Shown here one piece after another: positions 26,252-35,688 of a stretch of DNA of 55,700 bases. Every line of letters begins with the position of its first letter. Position 1 is the stretch's first letter. The stretch comes from Paenibacillus alvei (GTDB taxonomy: Bacteria; Bacillota; Bacilli; Paenibacillales; NBRC-103111). The notes below the pieces were generated by a model. That model was not told the DNA's origin. It did no database searches and saw only the letters and a program-made list of their open reading frames with translations. Location of the stretch: the NCBI GenBank assembly GCA_945881905.1, contig CAMCVV010000010.1:1-55700 (forward strand), read 5' to 3'. The translations under genes and the position numbers were made by a program.

Positions 26252-27268
26252 ATGAATGTTACGATCAAAGATATCGCTCGATTAGCCAGTGTCAGCTATT
26301 CGACAGTATCCAAAGCATTAAACAACAGCCCTCTCGTACGTCCTGACACCAAACAGCGCATTGTTGAAATCGCTCATCAGTTGGCCTATCAACCCAACTT
26401 CGCTGCGCAACGCCTCGTTTCCAAGCGAAGTAAGACTGTGGGGATCGTGCTCCCTTCGTTAGAAAAGATCGCATTATCTGCACTCGTTGAACGAATTAAT
26501 CATGAGTTAACGGATCGCGGATATGAAGTAATCTTATCTATACTTGGTATCCGAGATGCACTCAACATGTTTCAACGACTTCAAGTCGACGGCATCGTTA
26601 TTTTCGAAGAAATTTCCTCTGAACCAACGCCACGTGAAGTGATCACGACAGGTATACCGTTTATCTCGATCGGTTCATCCGATATTTGGGGAACACGGTA
26701 TGCACTCGTGGACGCCAAGCGTAAAGATGCCATAGGCAAAGCTGTGCGATATCTAGTCGGACTGGGTCATCGCCACATCGCCTATCTTGGAGACGCGCGT
26801 GTCCCAGATAGTAAACAGCAAGTGAAAGTAACAGGTTTCTGTGAAGCAGCACTCGCATGCGGACTCTCGCCTGAATCCGCATATGTCATCAATGCTAAAG
26901 GCGATACATGGCTCCAAGGATACGTTGCAGGGCGCGAGTTGATGAATGCTACACATTGTCCAACTGCTGTGATTACAGGTGCATTCGATTTGACCGCTGG
27001 GTTCTTACGATCCGTTCAAGACGCAGGACGTTGTGTACCGGATGATGTATCACTGATCAGCTATGATCATATCCCCAAACTCGCTGAATTAGATGTCCCT
27101 GTCACAGCAGTCGGAGCTCCTATCGATGTATTTGCTCAACGAATTGCTTCGATGTTACTCACAATTATGAATTCACAAAGCCCTATAAGCCTTACTGAAC
27201 TGATTGATGTTGAAATTGTAGAACGTTCATCTTGTCTACCTTATCATGAAACCCCATCTCACATTTAA
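26252..27268 (+). CDS. LacI-family transcriptional regulator of the sugar-acid operon
   Basis: A 338-residue regulator with an N-terminal LacI helix-turn-helix (VTIKDIARLASVSYSTVSKALNN), hinge (PNFAAQRLVSKRSKTVGIVLP) and a periplasmic-binding-protein-like sensor domain to the end. AAGGAG precedes the ATG. It is divergent from the larA-like operon and shares its operator, so it is probably a local repressor released by a sugar acid of the pathway. The effector cannot be read from sequence. Its stop codon overlaps the polC stop codon from the other strand. The gene is GC-richer than polC. Confidence 0.9.
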   Translation: MNVTIKDIARLASVSYSTVSKALNNSPLVRPDTKQRIVEIAHQLAYQPNFAAQRLVSKRSKTVGIVLPSLEKIALSALVERINHELTDRGYEVILSILGIRDALNMFQRLQVDGIVIFEEISSEPTPREVITTGIPFISIGSSDIWGTRYALVDAKRKDAIGKAVRYLVGLGHRHIAYLGDARVPDSKQQVKVTGFCEAALACGLSPESAYVINAKGDTWLQGYVAGRELMNATHCPTAVITGAFDLTAGFLRSVQDAGRCVPDDVSLISYDHIPKLAELDVPVTAVGAPIDVFAQRIASMLLTIMNSQSPISLTELIDVEIVERSSCLPYHETPSHI

Positions 27269-30200
27269 AACAATGAAAGCTGATTCGATTCAGGTAATCC
27301 GCGGAAACACCCCATGACCGATAATAATTCGACAACAGGTTTAGATGCTTTTGAGCGCGATTGGAAATCTTCAATAGATAAATACGGACCATCTTCACGC
27401 GAAGCTGCAATGAACCGAGCAGCATTCTCTCCAATGCCTTGTACCGCAGAATAAGGAGCGATGATCGCATCACCTACAATAACAAACCGAGATGCATCTG
27501 ATCGGTACAGATCAATCGGCTTGAAATGAAAGCCTCTTGCTGTCATTTCTAATGCCATTTCAAAAATAGAGATCATTGTTTTTTCTTTAGGCGTCGCTTG
27601 AAACCCTTTGTTCTCGATTTCAATGAGTTTTTTTAGAATCGCTTCATATCCTTGGCAAAGTATGTCTAAATCAAAGTCTTGCACACGCACACTGAAATAA
27701 CTTGCATAAAAAGCAATGGGGTGATACACCTTGAAATAAGCTGTACGCACTGCTGAGATGACATATGCCGTTGCATGTGCTTTAGGAAACATATATTCGA
27801 TGCGTTCACAGGATGCAATGTACCATTCCGGCACTTCATTTCTCTTCATCGCTGCTTTCCATTCGTCAGTCAATCCTCGTCCTTTGCGCACGCTTTCTGT
27901 AATTTTGAATGCAAGTGCAGCATCCATTCCTGCTTTATAAATCAAATACAGCATAATATCGTCACGACAACCGATCACTGATTTAATGGTACATGTTTGA
28001 TTGCGAATGAGGTCTTGCGCATTACCAATCCATACACCTGTCCCATGAGATAAACCAGATATTTGTAACAAATCAGCAAAGCTGCGCGGTTGTGTTTCTT
28101 CTAGCATTTGACGAACAAACTTCGTTCCCATTTCTGGAATTCCATATGTAGCTACTGAAGAGCGAATCTGTTCTGAGTTTACACCGATACCTGCTGTTGA
28201 ATAGAATATACTCATCACGAGCTCATCGTTCATCGGAATCCTAACAGGATCAACTTCTGTTAGATCTTGTAGCATGCGCATCATCGTCGGATCATCATGA
28301 CCGAGGATATCTAACTTAAGCAGATTCGCATCAAATGCATGATAATCGAAATGAGTGGTCTTCCAGTCAGAATTTTTGTCGTCGGCAGGAAATTGCACAG
28401 GCGTAATTTCATTCATATCCATATCTTCTGGTACGACAACAATCCCACCTGGATGCTGACCTGTGCTTCGCTTCACACCTGTGCACCCATTCGCCAATCG
28501 GAGAATTTCTGCAGAACGCCATTCATGTCCGTGCTCTTCTTCGTATTTTTTGACAAATCCGTAAGCCGTTTTGTCAGCAACGGTTCCGATGGTTCCTGCG
28601 CGAAACACATTTCTCTCGCCAAATAACACTTTGGTATATTGATGTGCGACATTTTGATACTCACCTGAGAAGTTCAAGTCAATATCGGGCACCTTATCTC
28701 CGTTGAATCCTAAGAACGTTTCAAAGGGAATATCATGTCCATCCCCTTTCATGACATGGCTACACACTGGACACTTCAATAACGGTAAATCAAATCCACT
28801 GGGCACACTTCCATCAGTGAACCATTGACTATACTGACAATGCATACACAAATAATGAGCAGGCATCGGATTCACTTCCGATATACCTAACAACATCGCT
28901 ACGATAGATGAGCCTACTGAGCCTCGCGAACCTACCAAGTAACCATCTTGATTCGATTTCTTCACTAATCGTTCTGAAATCAAATAGATCCCCGAGAAAC
29001 CATATGTAATAATTGGATTTAATTCTTTGACTAGACGCTCTTCGATGATGGGAGGTAACTCAGAACCATACAATCGTTTGGCGGAAGCATAGCATTTCTC
29101 ACGTATTTCTTCATCTGCTCCTGCAATCACAGGAGTGTACAATTGATCAGGAAACAATGTGATAGCTTCGAATTGATCTGCCAATTGTTGTGTGTTATTC
29201 ACCACGACTTCATAGGCTTTGGATCCACCAAGAAAATCAAATGAAGCTAACATTTCATTCGTAGTTAAGAAATGTGCATCTGGTTTCTTAAGTTCTTTCA
29301 GCGGACTAAAGCCTGTAATGCCATGGATCGTAATATCACGGCATATTTTATCATGAGGATGCAAATAATGTGCGTTGCCAGTAGCAATCACGAGCTTGTT
29401 CAGTTTTTTGCCGATGTCATAGATCTGATGTGCCGTTTGCTGCAACTCTTGAATACTTGCAACAAATCCTTTATCAATGAGATGCATATTGTAATGCGGA
29501 GGTTGAATCTCTAAGACATCGTAAAATGCAGCAACGGTTTCAGCTTCCTCACTTGACTTGTTCAATACAGCTTCGAAAAATTCGCCTTTTTCACAACCTG
29601 AGCTGATCAGTAACCCTTCTCGATGCTGCACAAGAACACTTTTGGGGATACACGGTACTTTTTGAAAGTATTTCGTGTGAGCTAAAGAAATTAACGTGTA
29701 GAGATTTTTCTTCCCAAGTGCATCTAAAGCATAGATACAACAATGAAAGGGTCGTTGATTACTGAGATCTTTACCAGTCTGTGCATTCAATGCAGATAAG
29801 GTATCGATATTTCGCTCTATACTTTCTTCGTTCAACCGATTTAAGATTGAAGCTAAAGCCAAAGTATCATAGATCGCACGATGATGCTGATCTAGTGTGA
29901 TTTTCAATTTATCAGCTAATGTGTTGAGCCGATGGTTTTTTAGATTTGGATATATCCATCGCGCATATTCCAGTGTATCTACAACAACGTTGGTAAGAAC
30001 GGGTAACTCCAACTGTTTTAAATTCGCTTGTATAAATCCCATATCGAATCGAGCATTGTGCGCAACTAATACACAATCGCGTGCAAAATCTACAAATACA
30101 GGAAGCATATCCTGTAATTCAGGTGCATGTTGCACCATGTCATCCGTGATGTTCGTTAACTGTTGAATGTGATATGGAATTTTCACGTGAGGGTTAATGA

Positions 30201-31569
30201 ACGTTTCGAAGCGGTCGATTTCCTTGCCTTGTGAAAGCTTAATCGCAGCAATCTCGATGATCTTGTTGTGGCGAATCGATAAACCTGTTGTTTCAATATC
30301 AAATACGACATAGACCACATCTTGGATTTTCTCAGATGTAGCTCGATAGACGATGGGTACAGCATCATTGACTACATTCGCTTCGATACCGTAGATGGCT
30401 TTGATGCCATACTTTTTGGCTGCTTTACTTGCTTCTGGGAAGCTTTGTACGTTGCTGTGATCGGTGATTGCTATTGCTTTATGTCCCCACTTTGCGGCTT
30501 GTTGCATATACGCATCGATCGGTGTAATGGCATCCATCATGCTCATATTCGTATGCAAATGAAATTCGACTCGTTTACTCGTTGCTGTATCTGTCCGTTC
30601 ATAAGGCGTTAACCGTTCTTCGATATCATTAGGGATCATCACTAATTCAGGTGTTTGCATGAAACGATCAAATTCAATTTTCCCTCTTAATTTCACCCAA
30701 ATCCCATTGGACAGTAAACGATACGATTTGATTTCTTCTTTGTTTTTTGCAAAAATCTTGATCATCAACGAATCCGTATAATCAGTAACATAAAATGTAA
30801 ATAAACGCATACCATTTTTCAAATCTTTCATTTCGAGTTGGAACACTTCACCTTGAATCACGATTCTTTTTTGTTCTTCATTAATCTCTTTTATCTGTAT
30901 CGCTTCATCTTTAATTGCGTAACCGATAAGAAGTGTATCGGGTTGACTCGTTTGTTTCGTATCGGAAATCAGTTCACGTGTTGTTACTAAATCTTGCACG
31001 ACCATTCTTTGTTCTTGCTCGATTTGCTTCGCAAATAATTCTAATTCCTCTTCATGGGATTCACTTACTGCAAAATGAACAGAAAGTTCAATTTGAAAAT
31101 ATAACTGAAAAAAAGACTTAATGTAGGTATCTACATTTTTCTTTTTGGCTTGTTCAAGACTGAATGGATCAAATACTGTGAGTGTCAACGTGTTCGCTTG
31201 AATCTGAATCGTAGATTTACTCATCCAACCGTGAATCGTCTCTTCTTTGGCTAATAACCCATCCAAAAAAAGAGGCCAGTATTCCTCGATGAGATCTCGT
31301 GTAGAAACAGACTCAAATGCAAAAACAATCTCGACATGAGCAATATGTGCATAAAATGATTTAACTTTAGTCGTGAATTCGAGATAGATATGGTGAGGAA
31401 TTAGTTCTTTTTCATGGAATATGAATGTCCATTCATTGGTTTTTTGGCTACAAAGCACCTTTGCTAAACTCGTATGTTGAAAATAGGAATGAAGCCATTC
31501 AGGAGGCATATCCGTATGTATGAGGAGACGTTCGAAGCGATCCCTCTGGTTTGTCGTCATTGCCATCAT
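27265..31569 (-). CDS. polC: DNA polymerase III PolC-type alpha subunit
   Basis: The 1434-residue replicative polymerase of low-GC Gram-positives, with built-in proofreading. Order: N-terminal domain, OB fold (VFQLEMKDLKNGMRLFTFYVTDYTDSLMIKIFAK, about residues 235-270), PHP domain (VEFHLHTNMSMMDAI, near 335) interrupted by a DEDD exonuclease (VFDIETTGLS, near 420). The polymerase core follows (GSRGSVGSS near 880, a CxxC zinc pair near 910-945, DIDLNFSG near 963). It ends with QLSLF, a PolC C-terminal signature resembling a clamp-binding motif. AGAGGG precedes clustered ATG codons; the first is given. Length equals the B. subtilis enzyme, so the adjacent island did not truncate it. Confidence 0.97.
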   Translation of the reverse strand: MMAMTTNQRDRFERLLIHTDMPPEWLHSYFQHTSLAKVLCSQKTNEWTFIFHEKELIPHHIYLEFTTKVKSFYAHIAHVEIVFAFESVSTRDLIEEYWPLFLDGLLAKEETIHGWMSKSTIQIQANTLTLTVFDPFSLEQAKKKNVDTYIKSFFQLYFQIELSVHFAVSESHEEELELFAKQIEQEQRMVVQDLVTTRELISDTKQTSQPDTLLIGYAIKDEAIQIKEINEEQKRIVIQGEVFQLEMKDLKNGMRLFTFYVTDYTDSLMIKIFAKNKEEIKSYRLLSNGIWVKLRGKIEFDRFMQTPELVMIPNDIEERLTPYERTDTATSKRVEFHLHTNMSMMDAITPIDAYMQQAAKWGHKAIAITDHSNVQSFPEASKAAKKYGIKAIYGIEANVVNDAVPIVYRATSEKIQDVVYVVFDIETTGLSIRHNKIIEIAAIKLSQGKEIDRFETFINPHVKIPYHIQQLTNITDDMVQHAPELQDMLPVFVDFARDCVLVAHNARFDMGFIQANLKQLELPVLTNVVVDTLEYARWIYPNLKNHRLNTLADKLKITLDQHHRAIYDTLALASILNRLNEESIERNIDTLSALNAQTGKDLSNQRPFHCCIYALDALGKKNLYTLISLAHTKYFQKVPCIPKSVLVQHREGLLISSGCEKGEFFEAVLNKSSEEAETVAAFYDVLEIQPPHYNMHLIDKGFVASIQELQQTAHQIYDIGKKLNKLVIATGNAHYLHPHDKICRDITIHGITGFSPLKELKKPDAHFLTTNEMLASFDFLGGSKAYEVVVNNTQQLADQFEAITLFPDQLYTPVIAGADEEIREKCYASAKRLYGSELPPIIEERLVKELNPIITYGFSGIYLISERLVKKSNQDGYLVGSRGSVGSSIVAMLLGISEVNPMPAHYLCMHCQYSQWFTDGSVPSGFDLPLLKCPVCSHVMKGDGHDIPFETFLGFNGDKVPDIDLNFSGEYQNVAHQYTKVLFGERNVFRAGTIGTVADKTAYGFVKKYEEEHGHEWRSAEILRLANGCTGVKRSTGQHPGGIVVVPEDMDMNEITPVQFPADDKNSDWKTTHFDYHAFDANLLKLDILGHDDPTMMRMLQDLTEVDPVRIPMNDELVMSIFYSTAGIGVNSEQIRSSVATYGIPEMGTKFVRQMLEETQPRSFADLLQISGLSHGTGVWIGNAQDLIRNQTCTIKSVIGCRDDIMLYLIYKAGMDAALAFKITESVRKGRGLTDEWKAAMKRNEVPEWYIASCERIEYMFPKAHATAYVISAVRTAYFKVYHPIAFYASYFSVRVQDFDLDILCQGYEAILKKLIEIENKGFQATPKEKTMISIFEMALEMTARGFHFKPIDLYRSDASRFVIVGDAIIAPYSAVQGIGENAARFIAASREDGPYLSIEDFQSRSKASKPVVELLSVMGCFRGLPESNQLSLF

Positions 31570-31589
31570 CTACCCTCTCTATACCCTAT

Positions 31590-31626
31590 AAAAAAGCAAT
31601 AGAATCACATACAATCCTATTGCTTT
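31590..31626 (-). terminator. Terminator between proS and polC
   Basis: On the minus strand AAAGCAATAG and CTATTGCTTT form a 10-base-pair perfect stem (31593-31626), followed by a run of T (31590-31595). It lies directly after the proS stop, so polC is probably made by readthrough or from a promoter not recognised here. Confidence 0.85.
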
Positions 31627-31635
31627 ATGCGATCA

Positions 31636-33084
31636 TCAATAACTTTTCCCATATACAACTGTGTGTTGTGCTGCACTTCCGCAAACGAGACATGTTAATG
31701 TAGGAACAGATGGTTGGAAAGGCATATTCCTGCTTGTAGCACTTACTTCGTCTTTTACTTGTGATTCACAAGCAAGTGAACCGCACCAACCCGCTGTGAC
31801 AAACCCTTTAGATTGTTCGAAATGTGCTTTCATTTCATCCAATGTATCTACAGCGATGATGTGATCATTTAGAAATTGGTGAGCATGATCATACATCTGT
31901 TGATGAATTTGTAGCAGTAACTTCTCGATCTGTTCGACAAAACTATCAAATCCAACAGGAGTTTTCTCGCCTGTGACTCTAGATACAAGTATCGCTTGCT
32001 GAAGATCATAATCTCTAGGTCCTAGTTCCACACGGATCGGAATTCCACGCATTTCATATTCATTGAATTTCCAACCTGGACTTACGTCTGTACGGTCATC
32101 GATTTTAACTCGAATATGGATGTGTTTCAATTGTTGACTTAATTCATTGATTTTCGAAAGAATCAGATCTCGAGATTTGGGTGGACCAATGGGAATGAAC
32201 ACAACTTGAATCGGTGCGATTTTGGGAGGTAACACCAGTCCGCGATTATCTCCATGCGCCATGATGATCGCTCCAATCAATCGCGTACTGACACCCCAAG
32301 ATGTCGTGTGACAATATCGATGTTGATTATCACGATCTAAGTACTTAATATCGAACGCTTCTGCGAACTTGGTACCCAAATAATGAGAAGTTCCTGCTTG
32401 AACGGCTTTACCGTCTTTCATCATGGCTTCGATGGAGAATGTATCAACAGCGCCAGCGAATTTCTCTGAAGGTGTTTTTTGACCTACTATGACAGGTAAA
32501 GCTAGAATATTTTCAGCGAATTCACGATAAACTTCAAGCATTTGCATCGTTTCTCGGCGAGCGTCTGCTTCGTCTTCATGCGCTGTGTGACCTTCTTGCC
32601 ATAAAAATTCAGTCGTTCGAAGAAAAGGCAAAGTCCGCTTTTCCCATCTAACGACATTGGCCCATTGATTGATCAATAGCGGTAAATCCCGATACGAATT
32701 GATCCACTCTGCATACATATGACCAACCATCGTTTCAGAAGTAGGGCGAATCGCAAGTCGTTCCTCGAGTTTCTCCCCACCTGCTTCAGTAACCCAAGGC
32801 AATTCTGGATTAAAGCCTTCGATATGTTCTTTTTCTTTTTGGAAAAAGCTCTCCGGTATAAATAGAGGGAAATACGCATTGCGATGGCCCGTGTCTTTGA
32901 ACCTTCGATCCAATTCACGCTGCATATGTTCCCATAATTCATACCCATCAGGTTTAAATACAATACAACCTCGCACAGGCGAATAACTCATCAGATCCGC
33001 TTTTTTGATGACATCAATATACCAGCGTGAAAAATCTTCCTCTTGCGGTGTGATTTCCTTGACAAATGTTTTATCTGTCGACAT
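31636..33084 (-). CDS. proS: Proline--tRNA ligase, short (type 3, archaeal/eukaryotic-like)
   Basis: Charges tRNA-Pro with proline. The 482-residue protein has class II motifs (motif 2 RTTEFLWQEGHTAHEDEADA; motif 3 region GAIIMAHGDNRGLVLPP), an anticodon-binding domain and a C-terminal extension with cysteines (GWCGSLACE, CLVCGSAAQHTVVYGKSY at the end). It lacks the roughly 180-residue INS editing domain of bacterial type 1 ProRS (about 565 residues). B. subtilis carries the long type in the same slot between rseP and polC. The ATG at 33082-33084 follows TTGGAGG. Confidence 0.95.
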   Translation of the reverse strand: MSTDKTFVKEITPQEEDFSRWYIDVIKKADLMSYSPVRGCIVFKPDGYELWEHMQRELDRRFKDTGHRNAYFPLFIPESFFQKEKEHIEGFNPELPWVTEAGGEKLEERLAIRPTSETMVGHMYAEWINSYRDLPLLINQWANVVRWEKRTLPFLRTTEFLWQEGHTAHEDEADARRETMQMLEVYREFAENILALPVIVGQKTPSEKFAGAVDTFSIEAMMKDGKAVQAGTSHYLGTKFAEAFDIKYLDRDNQHRYCHTTSWGVSTRLIGAIIMAHGDNRGLVLPPKIAPIQVVFIPIGPPKSRDLILSKINELSQQLKHIHIRVKIDDRTDVSPGWKFNEYEMRGIPIRVELGPRDYDLQQAILVSRVTGEKTPVGFDSFVEQIEKLLLQIHQQMYDHAHQFLNDHIIAVDTLDEMKAHFEQSKGFVTAGWCGSLACESQVKDEVSATSRNMPFQPSVPTLTCLVCGSAAQHTVVYGKSY

Positions 33085-33106
33085 GTCGTCCTCCAACAAT
33101 TTGTGG

Positions 33107-34366
33107 TTAGCTATTAATAAATCTCAAAATATCATTATAGGTCACCGCTAACATCAGTAACATCAATACAGCAAATCCGACAAAGTGCACTATGCTTTCA
33201 CGACTTGGATCAATTGGCTTACCTCTTACAGCTTCAAACCCTAAGAAAACTAATCTTCCTCCGTCTAAAGCAGGGAAAGGAAGTAAATTAAATAATCCTA
33301 AATATAAACTTAATGTTCCAGCCCAAAATATAAGATAATGCAATCCCATTCTTGCAAACTCTGCGGTTACTTGTGCAGTGCGGACAGGTCCACCGAGATC
33401 ATCGAGTTTGAATTGGCCTAAGATCAGCATTTTGAATCCGGTTAATATATTTTGTGTTGAATTAATAAGTTGCTTATAGGTACCTGTAACGACTTCCGTG
33501 AATGATGCAGAACGCGTGTCGCCTGTAATCGCGATTCCTACTCTTCCTTTACCGTCTTCATTGTTAGGTGTTACTTCTACATTGAACGTTTGACCATTTC
33601 TCTCAATCACCCATGTCATCTTAGTGTCAGGTGATTGTTGGATTAACGAAGTTAATGTTTGCCGCTGATCAGTGATCGGTACTTGATCGATCGATAATAT
33701 AATATCACCTGCTTGTAATCCTGCAGTAGCTCCAGCTTTGTTTGCTTCTACTTGTTCTAATTTTACATTCGTAGGTACTCCGATCATTGTGATCAAGATC
33801 GCAAATAAACCGATCGCTAGTATGAAATTCATCACGGGTCCCATGACGATAGTCAACATTCGTTGAGATACGGATTTATGACTGAATTGGCGGTTTTTGG
33901 GTGCGATTTGTGTTTCTTGACTTTTTGTAATCATCATCGCTTGCGGATGAATGCGATACTGCATTCGTTCTTCGTGAACTAACATTTCAAGCGTTAATTG
34001 TTGTTCAATGTCGATTTGTTCAACAGTACCTTGGATCACTTCGGTTCGCTGGTCGAGTTGATCGAGAATTAATGCAGATACTTCTCTTTGTTGATTTAAG
34101 CGTATCGCTATCGTTTGACCTTGTTGAATCGTGACAATTTCAGGATCTTCACCAGCCATTCGCACGAAACCACCTATAGGCATTAGCCTTACCGTATATT
34201 TGGTTTCCCCTCTTCGATATGAGAACAGTTTGGGTCCAAACCCAATAGCGAATTCTCTAACAAGAATCCCAGCTCTTTTAGCAAAATAAAAATGACCCCA
34301 TTCATGTATACCTACCAATACAAAAAATAGTAATATCACTTTTAACGTTGTTTCAATGAATGACAA
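33107..34366 (-). CDS. rseP: RIP metalloprotease RseP (site-2 protease)
   Basis: A 419-residue intramembrane zinc protease that cleaves anti-sigma factors and signal peptides (RasP in Bacillus). The active-site motif HEWGH (His21, Glu22, His25) is in the first membrane helix. A PDZ domain sits at about residues 200-270 (AGATAGLQAGDIILSIDQ), and the second zinc-ligand motif NLLPFPALDGGR is near the C-terminus, followed by a last hydrophobic helix. The start is TTG at 34364-34366 behind AGGAGGG. A 155-base gap separates it from dxr. Confidence 0.95.
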   Translation of the reverse strand: MSFIETTLKVILLFFVLVGIHEWGHFYFAKRAGILVREFAIGFGPKLFSYRRGETKYTVRLMPIGGFVRMAGEDPEIVTIQQGQTIAIRLNQQREVSALILDQLDQRTEVIQGTVEQIDIEQQLTLEMLVHEERMQYRIHPQAMMITKSQETQIAPKNRQFSHKSVSQRMLTIVMGPVMNFILAIGLFAILITMIGVPTNVKLEQVEANKAGATAGLQAGDIILSIDQVPITDQRQTLTSLIQQSPDTKMTWVIERNGQTFNVEVTPNNEDGKGRVGIAITGDTRSASFTEVVTGTYKQLINSTQNILTGFKMLILGQFKLDDLGGPVRTAQVTAEFARMGLHYLIFWAGTLSLYLGLFNLLPFPALDGGRLVFLGFEAVRGKPIDPSRESIVHFVGFAVLMLLMLAVTYNDILRFINS

Positions 34367-34521
34367 TTGAGTAGCCCTCCTTACTCGGAATTACAGAGAT
34401 TGCATAAAAGATCACAGCATCATCCATACATGGAAAACCTTTTACCCTCATCTCAGATTAACATTAATTTCATATTTAAAACAAGTTTTGCTATATATGG
34501 GTTGTGTGCAAATGGTACCTA

Positions 34522-35670
34522 TCACGTAAATGATCGTGATGAAGCGAAGCTTCTTGCCCATTGATCTGCATCATCAATCTCAGCTAAAGTTACGTTTTCT
34601 CCTGAGACATGCGCATTAATCGTGGATTCGATGATGTCTTCGATTTGTAGAAAAGTGATCTCATTTGCGAGAAACAGTGCTACCGCTACTTCATTCGCTG
34701 CATTAAATACAGTTGGTAAACTCCCACCTTTACGACCACACGTGTACGCCATGTGCAAACAAGGGAATCGCTTGAAATCCATTTCTTGAAAATGTAATGT
34801 GCCCACTTGAGTCAAACTCAGCGGCTTACATGGTGTTTGCACTCGATCTGGGTAAGTTAAAGCATATTGAATCGGAATCCGCATATCAGGGTTACCGAGC
34901 TGTGCTAATATGCTGAAATCAACAAATTCAACCAAAGAGTGAATGATACTTTCTGGATGAATCACTACTTCAATCTTATCGTATTCTAATCCAAAAAGCC
35001 AATGAGCTTCAATAACTTCAAGCCCTTTATTAACCATCGTTGCTGAATCAATTGTAATTTTGGCTCCCATAGACCAATTCGGATGTGCTAACGCTTGCTT
35101 CACCGTTACTCCACGCAGTTGTTCGCGCGTCTTATCACGAAATGAACCCCCTGAAGCAGTTAAGATGACTTTATTCACATCTTCACGCTTTTCTCCATGT
35201 ATACATTGGAAAATCGCAGAATGTTCGCTATCAATAGGTATTAATTTGACACCTTTCTTGTGCGCACGTGTTGTGATTAATTGACCCGCTGTAACAAGTG
35301 TTTCTTTGTTGGCAAGTCCAATATGCTTACCAGCATCAATGGCAGCCATCGTCGGCTTTAACCCTTGGCTACCGACAACTGCTGTTACAACAAGATCAGC
35401 ATTCGATCCTGCAGCAATTTCTAATAAACCTTCTTCTCCATAATACACTTTCGTATCCGAAGAGACGTATAATTTCAATTGATCGGCTAACTCTTTTGTT
35501 GCCATACTTACCATTTTGGGTTGGAATCGTTTGATTTGTTCTAGGAGTACAGGAAGATTATGCCCGCCTGCTAAAGCTTCTATTTGAAACAATTCTTTTT
35601 GGTGTTCAACTACATCTAAAGTCTGTGTTCCAATCGAACCCGTAGAACCTAGTATTGCAATTCGCTTCAT
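34522..35670 (-). CDS. dxr: 1-deoxy-D-xylulose-5-phosphate reductoisomerase
   Basis: Forms 2-C-methyl-D-erythritol 4-phosphate in the MEP isoprenoid pathway. The 382-residue protein starts with the NADPH motif ILGSTGSIGTQTLD and has ALANKETLVTAG-like GLANKETLV, the metal/substrate motif PIDSEHSAIFQC, GSFRDK, HPNWSMGAKITIDSATMVNKGLEVIEA and NAANEVAVA. It sits in the uppS–cdsA–dxr–rseP group, which links undecaprenyl carrier, phospholipid and isoprenoid synthesis. It follows cdsA by 18 bases. Confidence 0.97.
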   Translation of the reverse strand: MKRIAILGSTGSIGTQTLDVVEHQKELFQIEALAGGHNLPVLLEQIKRFQPKMVSMATKELADQLKLYVSSDTKVYYGEEGLLEIAAGSNADLVVTAVVGSQGLKPTMAAIDAGKHIGLANKETLVTAGQLITTRAHKKGVKLIPIDSEHSAIFQCIHGEKREDVNKVILTASGGSFRDKTREQLRGVTVKQALAHPNWSMGAKITIDSATMVNKGLEVIEAHWLFGLEYDKIEVVIHPESIIHSLVEFVDFSILAQLGNPDMRIPIQYALTYPDRVQTPCKPLSLTQVGTLHFQEMDFKRFPCLHMAYTCGRKGGSLPTVFNAANEVAVALFLANEITFLQIEDIIESTINAHVSGENVTLAEIDDADQWARSFASSRSFT

Positions 35671-35688
35671 ATTCGCTGACCTCCAGGC

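Noticed and set aside
34522-34545. ATCACG/CGTGAT inverted repeat at the dxr stop as a terminator
   Set aside because: No T-tract follows on the minus strand.
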